Of a DNA stretch of 64,000 bases, positions 16,891 through 26,670 are shown piece after piece. The notes beneath the pieces were generated by a model, which did not search any database, was not told where the DNA came from, and saw only the letters and a program-made list of their open reading frames with translations. Position 1 is the stretch's first letter. Each line of letters starts with the position of its first letter. Both the position numbers and the translations under genes were made by a program. Origin of the DNA: Bacteroidota bacterium (GTDB lineage Bacteria; Bacteroidota; Bacteroidia; Bacteroidales; F082); the NCBI GenBank assembly GCA_014382445.1, contig JACNJS010000010.1, forward strand, positions 146,198-210,197, written 5' to 3'.

Positions 16891-18135
16891 ATGAAAAGAG
16901 CACCTGGTTTAATATTCATTGTATTCATATTATTGATTTTATCAATTAATGTTTCTGCGCAAAGCAAACTTCGCACCACTGGTTTTGTAGAATATCTAAA
17001 CAATACTTGGATTCCAAGCACCACTTACAGTGCATTTGGGTTTACAGATTGGCAAAACCAATCCTCAGTTTACAACCGATTTAACCTCTGGTGGTCTCCC
17101 GTTAACAACCTTGAATTTCATGCCGGTATCAGAAACAACTTTACATTTGGACCATTAGTTGTTCAATACAACAAGTTTTTTGATTATGCTGATCTCGCAA
17201 CTTATGATGATGGTTATCTCGACCTAACATGGCTTATATCAACTAACAATTCATACATATTTTTCACCAACCTCGACAGGTTGAACATGAAATGGACAAA
17301 GGAAAAATTTGAACTTACGATTGGCAGGCAAAGAATAAATTGGGGCACTAATCTTGTTTGGAATCCAAACGACATTTTTAATGCTTTTAACTATTTCGAT
17401 TTCAACTATATTGAACGCCCTGGAAGTGATGCTGCATTACTTGAATACTACACCAGCGATTTTTCATCAATACAATTAGCTGGAAAACTAAGCTACCGCC
17501 AGGAAGTGATGGATTCATTAACTTTAGAGAAAAAATTAAGCCTTACTGCTGCCGCCCTATATAAATTCAACAAATGGAGCTACGATTTTCAATTTTTTGG
17601 AGGAATTATGCAAACTGACTTTACTGCCGGCCTCGGCTGGGCAGGAAATATTGGAGGGGCAGGATTTTCTGGTGAGGCAACCTGGTTTAAAGACATCGAT
17701 AATTTTTCTGATACAACCGGAATAATTATAGCCTCAATAAGCGCAAACTATATTTTCAAAAATCAGTTGTTGGTAAATTTATCAATTATATATAATAGTA
17801 ATGGCTCTACTGGAGATGCTTACAAAAACAACAATGGCGTAATGGGGTCATTTTCAACAATGTTTTCCAGCAGCCTTAACGTAAAAAACCTAACACCTTC
17901 CCGTTTCGACATTTTCGGCCAGCTTTCTTATCCTGCAACACCTCTTATTAATGTTAGTCTTTCAGGAATGTTTAATCCGTACGATCATTCTTCCTACATA
18001 GGACCTTCTGCCACTTTTAGTTTAACAGACAATATGAGTCTTATGTTAGTAGGTCAGTTGTTTATTGGTGACACATTAACTGAGTTTGGTGATTTTGGTC
18101 AAATGTATTTTCTGGATTTAAAATGGAATTTTTAG
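16891..18135 (+). CDS. Outer-membrane beta-barrel protein of the export operon
   Basis: About 414 residues from the ATG at 16891 (a GTG five codons earlier is also in frame). The signal peptide ends at NVSAQ. The mature protein is made of alternating polar and hydrophobic short strands and ends in an aromatic residue (LDLKWNF), the usual barrel-assembly signal. The motif TIGRQRINWGTNLVWNPND resembles the GR-Q-WG stretch of DUF1302-type and other porin-like barrels. Sitting directly behind the ATPase, it is the likely outer-membrane end of the transporter built by the genes upstream. The exact family is not certain. Confidence 0.75.
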   Translation: MKRAPGLIFIVFILLILSINVSAQSKLRTTGFVEYLNNTWIPSTTYSAFGFTDWQNQSSVYNRFNLWWSPVNNLEFHAGIRNNFTFGPLVVQYNKFFDYADLATYDDGYLDLTWLISTNNSYIFFTNLDRLNMKWTKEKFELTIGRQRINWGTNLVWNPNDIFNAFNYFDFNYIERPGSDAALLEYYTSDFSSIQLAGKLSYRQEVMDSLTLEKKLSLTAAALYKFNKWSYDFQFFGGIMQTDFTAGLGWAGNIGGAGFSGEATWFKDIDNFSDTTGIIIASISANYIFKNQLLVNLSIIYNSNGSTGDAYKNNNGVMGSFSTMFSSSLNVKNLTPSRFDIFGQLSYPATPLINVSLSGMFNPYDHSSYIGPSATFSLTDNMSLMLVGQLFIGDTLTEFGDFGQMYFLDLKWNF

Positions 18136-18251
18136 AATATTGTTTAATAATAAATAATAATATTATATCAATTATAAACCAATAAAATCAAACCATATAA
18201 TATGTTGCTGATTTACTGATAGTTTAACAAGATAAAATAAAATAGCAAAAG

Positions 18252-18283
18252 GTTGCTTGTTTTGAATAAAGTTATTATTTTTG
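18252..18283 (+). promoter_or_regulatory. Promoter of rpsO
   Basis: GTTG at 18252-18255 and TATTTTTG at 18276-18283 lie 20 bases apart, matching the -33/-7 pattern. The rpsO ATG follows at 18316. Confidence 0.5.
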
Positions 18284-18315
18284 CAGCCCAAAATTTTGAG
18301 TAAAAGAAACAACGT

Positions 18316-18585
18316 ATGTATTTAAGTACTGAAGAGAAAAAAGAGATTTTTGAAAAGTATGGTAAGAGCAGCACCGACACGGGTTCTGCCGAGGGTCAGG
18401 TTGCCCTTTTTACCTATAGAATCAAACACCTTACTGGTCATTTGAAAAAGAACAGAAAGGACATGTTTACACAAAGATCATTAGTTAGGCTTGTTGGAAA
18501 AAGAAGAAAACTTCTTGATTATTTAAAAGAAAAGGACATTGAAAGATATCGTTCAATAATCAAACAATTAAGTCTAAGGAAATAA
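18316..18585 (+). CDS. rpsO: 30S ribosomal protein S15
   Basis: 89 residues, the normal length. S15 binds 16S rRNA early in small-subunit assembly. The family signature is plain: DTGSAEGQVALFTYRI, then HLKKNRKDMFTQRSLVRLVGKRRKLLDYL split over two helices, and the RYRSIIKQLSLRK end. The next gene is pnp, the usual rpsO-pnp order, with a terminator hairpin between them. Confidence 0.98.
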   Translation: MYLSTEEKKEIFEKYGKSSTDTGSAEGQVALFTYRIKHLTGHLKKNRKDMFTQRSLVRLVGKRRKLLDYLKEKDIERYRSIIKQLSLRK

Positions 18586-18608
18586 GAAGTTTAAATAACT
18601 TGTGCAAG

Positions 18609-18637
18609 AAAAGGCAATTTACCGATTGCCTTTTTTT
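18609..18637 (+). terminator. Terminator between rpsO and pnp
   Basis: Perfect 10-bp stem AAAAGGCAAT (18609-18618) and ATTGCCTTTT (18625-18634) around the loop TTACCG, followed by more T. It probably ends most rpsO transcripts and may allow partial readthrough into pnp. Confidence 0.88.
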
Positions 18638-18679
18638 GTGTTTAATTAATCACGCACTTTATTAATACCCCCTAAAAGT

Positions 18680-20830
18680 ATGTCTATCAACCCTATATCT
18701 CGTTCATTCGACCTCGGAGATGGAAGAACAATAACTCTCGAAACCGGCAAACTTGCCAAACAAGCCGATGGATCCGTAGTGGTAACAATGGGCAAAACAA
18801 TGCTGCTCGCTACAGTTGTGGCATCGTCTGAGGCAAAAGAAGATACTGACTACCTGCCATTAACTGTTGACTATAAGGAGAAATATGCCGCCACCGGAAA
18901 ATTCCCGGGTGGATTTTTTAAACGCGAAGCCAGACCTTCTGAATATGAAATACTTATTTCGCGGCTTGTTGATCGTGCTTTAAGACCACTTTTTCCTGAT
19001 GATTTCCATGCAGAAACTCAAATGCTTATCACTTTGCTTTCGGCAGATAAAGATGTTGCTCCTGATGCACTTGTTGCGTTGGCAGCCTCAACTGCACTTA
19101 CAATATCAAACATCCCTTTTAATGGCCCTATTTCTGAAGTACGCGTAGCCAGGATTAATGGTGAATTTATTATAAACCCAACAATATCATCTTTAGAAGA
19201 AGCTGACATTGAGCTAATAGTAGCAGCTACAATGGATAATATTATGATGGTTGAAGGCGAAATGAAAGAAGTAAGTGAAGCCGAAATGCTTGAAGGTATT
19301 CAGATTGCTCATGAAGCTATTAAAATTCAGTGCCAGGCACAAATTGAGCTTGCTGGTATGGTCGCAAAAGCAGCTGTTAAACGTGAATACACTCACGAAA
19401 GCAACGATGAGGAATTAAGGAAAAAAGTAAAAGAAGCAACTTATCAAAAGTGTTACAACGTTGCCTGTGAAGGGAATGCCGACAAGCATGCAAGATCAGA
19501 TGCTTTTAAAGCCGTCCGTGATGATTTTCTTGAAACTTTCAGTGACGAAGAAAAAGAAACTGTAACTAAGTTGGTTAAAAGATATTTCCATGATGTTGAA
19601 AAAGATGCGGTTCGCAATGCAATGCTAAATGAGAATGTTCGTTTAGACGGTAGGCGTATGAATGAAATCAGACCAATATGGTCAGAAATTGATTACCTGC
19701 CTTCAACGCATGGTTCAGCCATTTTTACCCGAGGCGAAACACAGGCATTGGTTACAGTTACACTTGGCAGCAAATTAAACGAACAAAAAATTGACGGTGC
19801 CGTAATTTCAGGTAATCGAAACTTTATGTTACATTATAACTTCCCCCCTTTCTCAACAGGAGAAGTAAAGCGGATGATGGGTGTAAGCAGAAGAGAAGTC
19901 GGACACGGCAATCTCGCAGAACGCGCATTGAAGTTTGTTGTTCCAGTTGGTGAAAAAAATCCTTATACAGTAAGGGTTGTAAGTGACATACTTGAGTCGA
20001 ACGGTTCTTCATCCATGGCATCGGTTTGCGGAGGCACATTGGCTCTTATGGATGCAGGAATTAAAATTTCAAAACCGGTTGCCGGTATTGCTATGGGTTT
20101 AATTTCAGATAGTAACACAGGAAAATATGTTGTACTATCAGATATCTTAGGTGATGAAGACCATCTTGGCGATATGGATTTTAAAGTTACCGGTACAACT
20201 GATGGAATTACTGCATGCCAAATGGATATCAAGGTTGACGGATTATCCTACACTATTTTAGAAGAAGCACTTGAGCAGGCTCGGCAGGGAAGGTTACATA
20301 TTCTCGGTGAAATGGCTAAGACAATAAAAGAGCCAAGAGTTGATTATAAAGAAAACGCACCTAGGATCGAAAAAATGACTATCGATAAAGAATTTATTGG
20401 TGCAGTTATAGGACCTGGCGGAAAAGTAATTCAGGAGATTCAAAAAATTACTGGAGCTACTATTATTATTGAAGAGGTTGATAACAAAGGTATTATCGAT
20501 ATTATGGCTGATAATAAAACATCGATAGAAGCTGCCAAAAACTGGATTGCAGGAATAACTGCAATACCTGAGCTTGACAAAACATATTTGGGTACAGTTA
20601 AAAGTATTGTTGCGTTTGGTGCTTTCGTTGAGATACTTCCTGGCAAAGACGGATTACTTCACATCTCCGAAATAGATCATAAACGCATAGAAAATGTTGA
20701 AGACGTGCTTAAGCAAGGAGACAAAATTAAAGTGAAACTTATTGGCATCGATTCCAGATCAGGGAAACTTAAACTTTCACGTAAAGTTCTGCTCGACAGG
20801 CCTAATAAAATTGAAGATAACACTAGGTAA
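18680..20830 (+). CDS. pnp: Polyribonucleotide nucleotidyltransferase (PNPase)
   Basis: 716 residues. Degrades RNA 3' to 5' using phosphate, in the cytoplasm. Domains in order: first RNase PH-like (with [15 protein letters not shown]), a helical linker (about 230-310), and second RNase PH-like ([28 protein letters not shown], and the catalytic-site stretch [15 protein letters not shown]). Then a KH domain ([15 protein letters not shown], about 573) and an S1 domain ([18 protein letters not shown]). All parts of the family are complete. It lies between rpsO and rpoD in a housekeeping run. Confidence 0.98.
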   Translation: MSINPISRSFDLGDGRTITLETGKLAKQADGSVVVTMGKTMLLATVVASSEAKEDTDYLPLTVDYKEKYAATGKFPGGFFKREARPSEYEILISRLVDRALRPLFPDDFHAETQMLITLLSADKDVAPDALVALAASTALTISNIPFNGPISEVRVARINGEFIINPTISSLEEADIELIVAATMDNIMMVEGEMKEVSEAEMLEGIQIAHEAIKIQCQAQIELAGMVAKAAVKREYTHESNDEELRKKVKEATYQKCYNVACEGNADKHARSDAFKAVRDDFLETFSDEEKETVTKLVKRYFHDVEKDAVRNAMLNENVRLDGRRMNEIRPIWSEIDYLPSTHGSAIFTRGETQALVTVTLGSKLNEQKIDGAVISGNRNFMLHYNFPPFSTGEVKRMMGVSRREVGHGNLAERALKFVVPVGEKNPYTVRVVSDILESNGSSSMASVCGGTLALMDAGIKISKPVAGIAMGLISDSNTGKYVVLSDILGDEDHLGDMDFKVTGTTDGITACQMDIKVDGLSYTILEEALEQARQGRLHILGEMAKTIKEPRVDYKENAPRIEKMTIDKEFIGAVIGPGGKVIQEIQKITGATIIIEEVDNKGIIDIMADNKTSIEAAKNWIAGITAIPELDKTYLGTVKSIVAFGAFVEILPGKDGLLHISEIDHKRIENVEDVLKQGDKIKVKLIGIDSRSGKLKLSRKVLLDRPNKIEDNTR

Positions 20831-20879
20831 CCTTTAAACCTCTAGTACGTATAAGAATTAGCAAAAAAGTTTATAGATT

Positions 20880-21743
20880 ATGAGGCAACTTAAAATCACT
20901 AAGCAGGTAACAAATCGCGAAACTGCATCGCTTGATAAATATTTACAAGAGATTGGTAAAGTTGATTTGATTACTGCTGAAGAAGAAGTTGAACTTGCAC
21001 GTCGTATTAAACAAGGTGATCGTATTGCACTTGAGAAATTAACTAAAGCAAACCTTCGCTTCGTAGTTTCTGTTTCTAAACAGTATCAAAATCAAGGTTT
21101 AAACTTACCCGATTTAATTAACGAAGGAAATTTAGGACTTATTAAAGCCGCACAACGATTTGACGAAACCCGTGGATTCAAATTTATTTCGTATGCTGTT
21201 TGGTGGATTCGGCAGTCAATTCTTCAGGCTCTTGCCGAGCAATCGAGGATCGTCAGACTGCCTTTGAACAAAATAGGATCTATCAATAAAATAAATAAGG
21301 CAGCCGCAAGGCTTGAGCAATCTTTTGAAAGGGAACCCAATCAAAAAGAGATTGCCATCGAGCTTGAAATGACCGAAAACGAAGTTAAGGAATCACAAAG
21401 GAATGCAGGAAGACACGTGTCGATGGATGCTCCACTTATTCAGGATGAAGATAACACAATGTATGATGTACTTCGCAGCAGTGATGGGCCCACTCCTGAA
21501 ACTGACTTGCTGTACGAATCGCTTCGCAAGGAGATTGACCGTGCTGTGCAAACCTTAACCCAGCGTGAAGCCGATGTTGTTAAGCTTTATTTCGGACTTG
21601 GCGAAGGCCACCCGATGACACTTGAAGAAATTGGGGAAAAATTCGACCTGACCCGAGAGCGGGTTCGACAAATTAAAGAAAAAGCTATTAGAAGGCTCAA
21701 ACATACCTCACGAAGTAAAATCCTAAAATCATATCTTGGATAA
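20880..21743 (+). CDS. rpoD: Primary RNA polymerase sigma factor RpoD (SigA)
   Basis: 287 residues, the short form typical of Bacteroidota, which lack the long region 1.1 of other phyla. Region 1.2 is seen as [20 protein letters not shown], and region 2 as [17 protein letters not shown] then [18 protein letters not shown] and [13 protein letters not shown]. Region 3 follows, and region 4 carries [21 protein letters not shown]. This sigma recognises the -33/-7 promoters seen in this window. The gene is 49 bases after pnp and ends at a strong terminator. Confidence 0.97.
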   Translation: MRQLKITKQVTNRETASLDKYLQEIGKVDLITAEEEVELARRIKQGDRIALEKLTKANLRFVVSVSKQYQNQGLNLPDLINEGNLGLIKAAQRFDETRGFKFISYAVWWIRQSILQALAEQSRIVRLPLNKIGSINKINKAAARLEQSFEREPNQKEIAIELEMTENEVKESQRNAGRHVSMDAPLIQDEDNTMYDVLRSSDGPTPETDLLYESLRKEIDRAVQTLTQREADVVKLYFGLGEGHPMTLEEIGEKFDLTRERVRQIKEKAIRRLKHTSRSKILKSYLG

Positions 21744-21750
21744 AAAAATT

Positions 21751-21780
21751 AAAGCGTCCGCCATAGGTTGACGCTTTTTT
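21751..21780 (+). terminator. Terminator after rpoD
   Basis: Stem AAAGCGTC (21751-21758) and GACGCTTT (21770-21777) with an 11-base loop, continuing in T to about 21781. Perfect 8-bp pairing, 7 bases after the rpoD stop. Confidence 0.88.
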
Positions 21781-21837
21781 TGGCTATCTATTTTAACCTT
21801 GTTTCCAGTCTTCCATCCTACCATCCTTCCATTTTAT

Positions 21838-21845
21838 TATATTTG
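21838..21845 (+). promoter_or_regulatory. -7 box before rpe
   Basis: TATATTTG matches TAnnTTTG and lies 14 bases before the rpe ATG. No TTTG or TTG is found at the usual distance upstream, so this is a partial match only. The leader would be very short. Confidence 0.35.
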
Positions 21846-21859
21846 CAAAAAATATCTCT

Positions 21860-22510
21860 ATGGGTCACTTAGTAGCACCATCAATGCTTTCTGCAAACTT
21901 TGGCAATTTACAGTCGGATGTTGAGCTTGTAAACAACAGTAATGCCGACTGGTTTCACCTTGATATTATGGATGGGGTGTTCGTTCCTAACATTTCATTC
22001 GGGATACCTATAATAAAAGCTATTAAGGCTATTGCCAAAAAACCCCTTGATGTTCATTTAATGATAGTGCAACCTGAAAGATATATAAGAGAATTTAAAA
22101 ATGCCGGTGCCGACATATTAACCATTCATTATGAAGCTAGTACACATTTACACCGCAGCATCAGTGAAATTAAAAATGAAGGGATGAAGGCTGGAGTTGT
22201 GCTTAACCCTCATACACCAGTTAATGTGCTCGAAGATATTATTTCAGACCTTGACCTGGTACTTATCATGTCAGTAAATCCTGGGTTTGGCGGACAAATG
22301 TTCATACAAAATACGTATAATAAAATCAGCAAGCTTAAAGACCTGATTACTAAAACCAACAGCAAAGCATTAATTGAAATAGACGGAGGTGTTACTCTCG
22401 AAAATGCTTCAATGCTTGTAAACAGAGGAGCTGACATACTAGTTGCAGGAAATACTGTTTTTAGATCGCCAAATCCTATTTCAATCATCCAAAAACTTAA
22501 ACAGGCATAA
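21860..22510 (+). CDS. rpe: Ribulose-phosphate 3-epimerase
   Basis: 216 residues, a complete TIM barrel. Interconverts ribulose 5-phosphate and xylulose 5-phosphate in the pentose phosphate pathway. Visible motifs: VAPSMLSANFGNL at the first strand, HLDIMDGVFVPNISFG with metal-binding His and catalytic Asp, DVHLMI, MSVNPGFGGQMF and EIDGGVTLENA with the second catalytic Asp. The next gene starts 3 bases after its stop, so the two are probably co-transcribed. Confidence 0.96.
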   Translation: MGHLVAPSMLSANFGNLQSDVELVNNSNADWFHLDIMDGVFVPNISFGIPIIKAIKAIAKKPLDVHLMIVQPERYIREFKNAGADILTIHYEASTHLHRSISEIKNEGMKAGVVLNPHTPVNVLEDIISDLDLVLIMSVNPGFGGQMFIQNTYNKISKLKDLITKTNSKALIEIDGGVTLENASMLVNRGADILVAGNTVFRSPNPISIIQKLKQA

Positions 22511-22513
22511 CCT

Positions 22514-23035
22514 ATGTACCCATATCTGCGATTGTTGAAACTACTTGCCACCAAAAAAACAAGAAAAAAGCTGGTTATCGGGGATGAAAGCGTGCTGCCA
22601 ATGCGGGTTTGCCTGGTTGATATTGATCCATTTATGGAATTAAATAACGGACGACATTTAACTATGATGGATTTTGGAAGGTTTGATTTAGCTCTTAGAA
22701 GTGGTTTGATATCGGTTGTAAAACAAAAAGGATGGGGACTAGCTGTAGCAGGAGCAAGTGTTCGTTATCGACACCGGCTTAAACTAATGCAGAAATACAC
22801 TCTTCATTCGCAGGTGGTTGGCTATGATGATCGTTGGTTTTACTTCCATCAAAAAACAATAAGACACGGGAAAGTACACTCAGCTGCATTAATCCGTACC
22901 GCTATTACCTCCAAAAACGGAATAGTAAAAACACGTGTTGTCCTCGAAACCATGGGTTATGATAATATTAATCCTACCGTCCCCGACTGGGTAGCAGCCT
23001 GGGCTGCAGCAGATGAATTGAGGCCTTGGGAATAA
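22514..23035 (+). CDS. Thioesterase-like hotdog-fold protein (THEM6-like)
   Basis: 173 residues. After a basic N-terminal part comes a 4HBT-type hotdog domain: RVCLVDIDPFMELNNGRHLTMMDFGRFDL has the DxxxxxNNxxY/H-like active-site arrangement of acyl-CoA thioesterases, here DPFMELNNGRH. The central strands AVAGASVRYRHRLK and FYFHQKTIR follow. Eukaryotic THEM6 and bacterial relatives share this pattern. Acyl-CoA hydrolysis is inferred, not shown. It is 3 bases downstream of rpe and ends just before a stable hairpin. Confidence 0.75.
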   Translation: MYPYLRLLKLLATKKTRKKLVIGDESVLPMRVCLVDIDPFMELNNGRHLTMMDFGRFDLALRSGLISVVKQKGWGLAVAGASVRYRHRLKLMQKYTLHSQVVGYDDRWFYFHQKTIRHGKVHSAALIRTAITSKNGIVKTRVVLETMGYDNINPTVPDWVAAWAAADELRPWE

Positions 23036-23042
23036 ACAACTA

Positions 23043-23077
23043 CAACTTTCCAGAGTTCATAGCTCCTGGAAGAGTTG
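23043..23077. repeat. Intergenic hairpin after the thioesterase gene
   Basis: CAACT-TTCCAG (23043-23053) pairs with CTGGAA-(G)-AGTTG (23066-23077), 11 base pairs interrupted by one bulged G, with a 12-base loop. It begins 7 bases after the stop codon. There is no T tract on the plus strand, so it is not a standard terminator. It may be a dispersed intergenic repeat or a transcript-end stabiliser. Confidence 0.7.
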
Positions 23078-23150
23078 ATAATATCATAATAATTCTGCAA
23101 AAATATCAAGTTACCCTACTTTTAATAACTTTGTCAAAAATAAAAGCTTC

Positions 23151-24611
23151 ATGAATACAGAAATACTTAAACTTCAACCTACAATAATCTGGCAATATTT
23201 TAAAGAAATCCTTGAGATACCAAGACCATCTAAAAAAGAAGAAAAAATAATCAACTACCTCATTACGTTTGGAAATAATCACAATCTTGAAACTATTCAG
23301 GATGAAACTGGTAATGTTCTAATCAGAAAGCCCGCAGTTGCAGGTATGGAAAACAGAAAATCGGTTGTTCTGCAAAGTCATATCGACATGGTTTGCGAAA
23401 AAAACAATGATAAAATTCATGATTTTGAAAATGACCCTATTGAATCAATTATCGAAGATGGTTGGGTAAAAGCAAACGACACTACCCTTGGTGCCGACGA
23501 TGGTATTGGCATTGCTACTCAATTAGCAATACTTGCTTTGGATAACATTGAACACGGTCCGATTGAGTGTTTATTTACTGTTGATGAAGAGTCGGGATTG
23601 ACTGGAGCCATGGGGCTGAAACCAGGATTTATTCAAAGCTCAATATTACTCAACCTCGACTCAGAAGATGAAGGACAGCTGTTTATTGGCTGTGCCGGCG
23701 GTCAGGACACACAAGCGTGGCTACCTTTTGATTACGAAGAAACACCTGCCGGACACATAGCATTTCAGATTACAGTAACTGGTCTCAAAGGAGGGCATTC
23801 GGGCGATGAAATTGAAAAAGGGCATGCAAATGCCAATAAAATATTAAACAGATTTCTGTGGTGTAAGAAAGATGAATTTAACATAATGCTCAACAAGTTT
23901 GATGGAGGAAACCTTCGCAATGCCATTGCTCGCGAAGCATATGCCATAGTACTCGTACCTGAAGAGCATGAAAAAAATATTGTTGCTGCTGTTGCTGATT
24001 TTGAGGCGATGAGTAAGGTAGAGTTCAATATCACCGAACCAGATATGGAGGTTTCAATTAAGGAAGTGGAATTACCTGAGGTGGTTATCGACAATGAATC
24101 GTTTGATGAACTGGTAAATGCTATTTATGCATGCCCCCATGGTGTAATTGCAATGTCGCAGACTATTGAAAACTTTGTTGAAACCTCAACAAATCTTGCC
24201 TCGGTTAAGTTCCTTGACGACGAAATACTTATAACCACTAGTCAGAGGAGCTCTGTTGAATCTGAAAAACAGGATATAACAAATATGGTTAAAAGCGTGT
24301 TTAAACTAGCTGGAGCCAGAACTAAAACATCGGATGGCTACGCAGCGTGGACACCAAATCCCAACTCCGAGATTGTTAGAATTACCGAAAAATCGTATAT
24401 GAAGCTTTTCAATTCCAAGCCTGAAGTACTTGCTATACATGCTGGCCTTGAGTGTGGATTACTAGGTGAAAAATACCCTGACATGGATATGATATCTTAC
24501 GGCCCCACTATTAAAAGAGCCCACTCCCCTGAAGAGAAAATTGAAATTGAAACAGTCCCAAAGTTTTGGAAACTTACACTCGAGGTGCTGAAAAATATAC
24601 CTGCGAATTGA
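23151..24611 (+). CDS. pepD: Aminoacyl-histidine dipeptidase (M20C, PepD)
   Basis: 486 residues, usual for the family. Cytoplasmic zinc dipeptidase that splits carnosine-like and other dipeptides. Visible: QSHIDMVCEKN (first metal His and the catalytic-side Asp), GADDGIGIATQL (bridging Asp), TVDEESGLTGAMGL (general-base Glu and metal Glu), LNLDSEDEG, KGGHSGDEIEKG in the lid domain, and HAGLECGLLGEKYP followed by YGPTIKRAHSPEEKIEI near the end with the last metal His. A TAACTTTG box at 23126-23133 is a likely -7 element. The gene appears to be monocistronic. Confidence 0.95.
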   Translation: MNTEILKLQPTIIWQYFKEILEIPRPSKKEEKIINYLITFGNNHNLETIQDETGNVLIRKPAVAGMENRKSVVLQSHIDMVCEKNNDKIHDFENDPIESIIEDGWVKANDTTLGADDGIGIATQLAILALDNIEHGPIECLFTVDEESGLTGAMGLKPGFIQSSILLNLDSEDEGQLFIGCAGGQDTQAWLPFDYEETPAGHIAFQITVTGLKGGHSGDEIEKGHANANKILNRFLWCKKDEFNIMLNKFDGGNLRNAIAREAYAIVLVPEEHEKNIVAAVADFEAMSKVEFNITEPDMEVSIKEVELPEVVIDNESFDELVNAIYACPHGVIAMSQTIENFVETSTNLASVKFLDDEILITTSQRSSVESEKQDITNMVKSVFKLAGARTKTSDGYAAWTPNPNSEIVRITEKSYMKLFNSKPEVLAIHAGLECGLLGEKYPDMDMISYGPTIKRAHSPEEKIEIETVPKFWKLTLEVLKNIPAN

Positions 24612-24691
24612 GTTTTAAAGTTGTAATACTCTATCATGAATAATTTTGTTATTTTGGATAATTGGCTAATTTTGGCGATAACTTTTTTCTT

Positions 24692-25831
24692 ATGAATGAA
24701 ATTGATTTTGATGTAATCAGGCCTTATTATGATCACGAGATTAGAGAAGCTATACCCCGAATTATAGCTGACCCAACTTTCCATCGAATGATGGATTATT
24801 TATTTACGACTGAGAAAAAGGAACTCGTAATATCAAAATTAAAGAGCGCAAAAACAATAAATGAATTTCAGAGCTTATTCACGTTGCCAGTCGTATTATC
24901 AATTTTGGATAAAACAACCGATGGAATTACTCATTCAGGGTTTGAAAATCTTAACAACAATACTAGCTGTGTTTATCTCGGTAACCACCGAGACATCGTC
25001 CTCGACTCATCAATACTTGGTCTTATACATCTTAAGCTCAGCATTACAACACCACAATCTGCATGGGGTAGTAACCTAATGGTTTCCCCTTTAATTGTAG
25101 ATTTGGGGAAATCAAATAAAATGATTACTGTATTTAGAGAAGGAAGCCCTAAAGAATTGCTTCAAAACTCTAAACGTTTATCTGCATATATAAGGAAGTC
25201 TGTAACAAATCTAAACAAGTCAATTTGGATTGCTCACAGTAAAGGAAGAACGAAAACCGGTTTTGACAAAACTGATGTGAGTATTCTGAAGATGCTTTCA
25301 TTAGATGGTGATTCAGATGTCAAAAGCAAGCTAACTCAACTCAATATCACACCTGTAGCCATTTCTTATGAGTGGGAACCATGTGATGCAATGAAAGTAA
25401 GAGAAATGTATTTATCAAAAGATCGTGTTTATGTTAAGGCTTATGATGAAGATTTTAAAAGTATCATTGGTGGTCTAACGGGTGATAAAGGCAAGGTACA
25501 TTTAGTTATTGGACCGCAGATTAATGATGAAATAATTAACATCAATGAACAAAATATTTCTAATAACGAATTCATTGGCAAAGTTGCCTGTTTAGTTGAT
25601 AACCAGATTTATAAGAATTACAAATTATGGCCATCTAACTATTTGGCATACGACATGCTAAACAATTCAATTGAGTTTTCAAAATATTATAACGATAACA
25701 CCAAAGCAATTTTGGAAAACCGTTATTATAACACAACAAAAATGGCACAGCACGATAACGATGATATTCGTGAATTGTTTTTATTACTATATGCAAACCC
25801 TGTAATTAATAAGTTAAAATCTATTTCGTAA
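24692..25831 (+). CDS. Glycerophosphate acyltransferase-like protein (PlsB/PlsC type)
   Basis: 379 residues from the ATG at 24692; an in-frame TTG ten codons upstream is not needed. The acyltransferase motif I appears as GNHRDIVLDSSILG with His99 and Asp105, that is five residues between His and the last Asp, or one residue to Asp101. The classical motif is HX4D. Further blocks are FREGSPKELLQNSKRL (motif II-like, with Arg) and WIAHSKGRTKTG followed by LNITPVAISYEW. Such proteins are annotated in Bacteroidota as 1-acylglycerol-3-phosphate acyltransferases. It lies 108 bases before the FabG-like gene and may belong to that cluster. Confidence 0.8.
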   Translation: MNEIDFDVIRPYYDHEIREAIPRIIADPTFHRMMDYLFTTEKKELVISKLKSAKTINEFQSLFTLPVVLSILDKTTDGITHSGFENLNNNTSCVYLGNHRDIVLDSSILGLIHLKLSITTPQSAWGSNLMVSPLIVDLGKSNKMITVFREGSPKELLQNSKRLSAYIRKSVTNLNKSIWIAHSKGRTKTGFDKTDVSILKMLSLDGDSDVKSKLTQLNITPVAISYEWEPCDAMKVREMYLSKDRVYVKAYDEDFKSIIGGLTGDKGKVHLVIGPQINDEIININEQNISNNEFIGKVACLVDNQIYKNYKLWPSNYLAYDMLNNSIEFSKYYNDNTKAILENRYYNTTKMAQHDNDDIRELFLLLYANPVINKLKSIS

Positions 25832-25939
25832 ATTTGTTACTGCTTTTATTACTGACACGCCAAAATATAAAGATCTGGAAAAAATAAAACAACATTTAAA
25901 ACAAACCAACCCCTACGTTATATTTTAAAATCTGAAATA

Positions 25940-26668
25940 ATGAAATATGCTTTGGTAACAGGAGGATCAGGCGGAATAGGCGGCGCAATATGTATTCGCC
26001 TTTCAGAAGCAGGTTATAACGTTCTGGTACACTATAATTCAAATATCACTTCTGCGAGTAAAACACTTCACCAAATTGAAGATAATGGTGGAGTTGGTAG
26101 TTTAATACAATTTAACATAACGAATTATAAGGAAGTAAAAGATGCACTTGAAGTATGGAAACAAGATCATCCTGACGAATATATATCAGTACTTATAAAT
26201 AATGCCGGCACATCAAAGGATGTGTTGATGGTGTGGATGGAACAAACCGACTGGAGTAGCGTTATTGATACAAACCTTAATGGATTTTATAACATTACTT
26301 CAGCACTTATAAAAGACATGGTTATAAATAAATGGGGCAGAATTATTAATGTAGTTTCACTTTCTGGCATCAAAGGGTTGCCCGGTCAAACAAATTATTC
26401 AGCTGCAAAAGCCGGAATAATTGGTGCTACAAAAGCACTTGCACAGGAAGTAAGTAGGAAAAATATTACTGTTAATGCTGTTGCACCCGGTTATATTACA
26501 ACTGAAATGACTAAAGATCTTGATGAAAAACAGCTAAAAAAATTAATACCGGCAAACCGGTTTGGCACACCTGGAGATGTAGCTGAACTTGTCGTATTTC
26601 TGGCAGGAGACGGTTCATCATATATAACAGGTGAAGTTATTAACATTAACGGAGGTTTATACACATAA
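25940..26668 (+). CDS. 3-ketoacyl-ACP reductase (FabG-like)
   Basis: 242-residue short-chain dehydrogenase/reductase. The NADPH loop is GGSGGIGGAICIRLSEAGY near the N-terminus, followed by NNAGTSKD, the catalytic Ser in NVVSLSGIKG, the YSAAKAG Tyr-Lys pair, and a terminal ITGEVININGGLYT. These are all intact. The gene is two bases from the ketosynthase gene, so the pair would act on the same acyl chain carried by the nearby acyl carrier protein. It is likely a specialised copy rather than the housekeeping fabG, judging by its company. Confidence 0.9.
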   Translation: MKYALVTGGSGGIGGAICIRLSEAGYNVLVHYNSNITSASKTLHQIEDNGGVGSLIQFNITNYKEVKDALEVWKQDHPDEYISVLINNAGTSKDVLMVWMEQTDWSSVIDTNLNGFYNITSALIKDMVINKWGRIINVVSLSGIKGLPGQTNYSAAKAGIIGATKALAQEVSRKNITVNAVAPGYITTEMTKDLDEKQLKKLIPANRFGTPGDVAELVVFLAGDGSSYITGEVININGGLYT

Positions 26669-26670
26669 AA

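Noticed and set aside
24662-24691. TTG start for the PlsC-like acyltransferase
   Set aside because: The ATG at 24692 fits the family N-terminus better.
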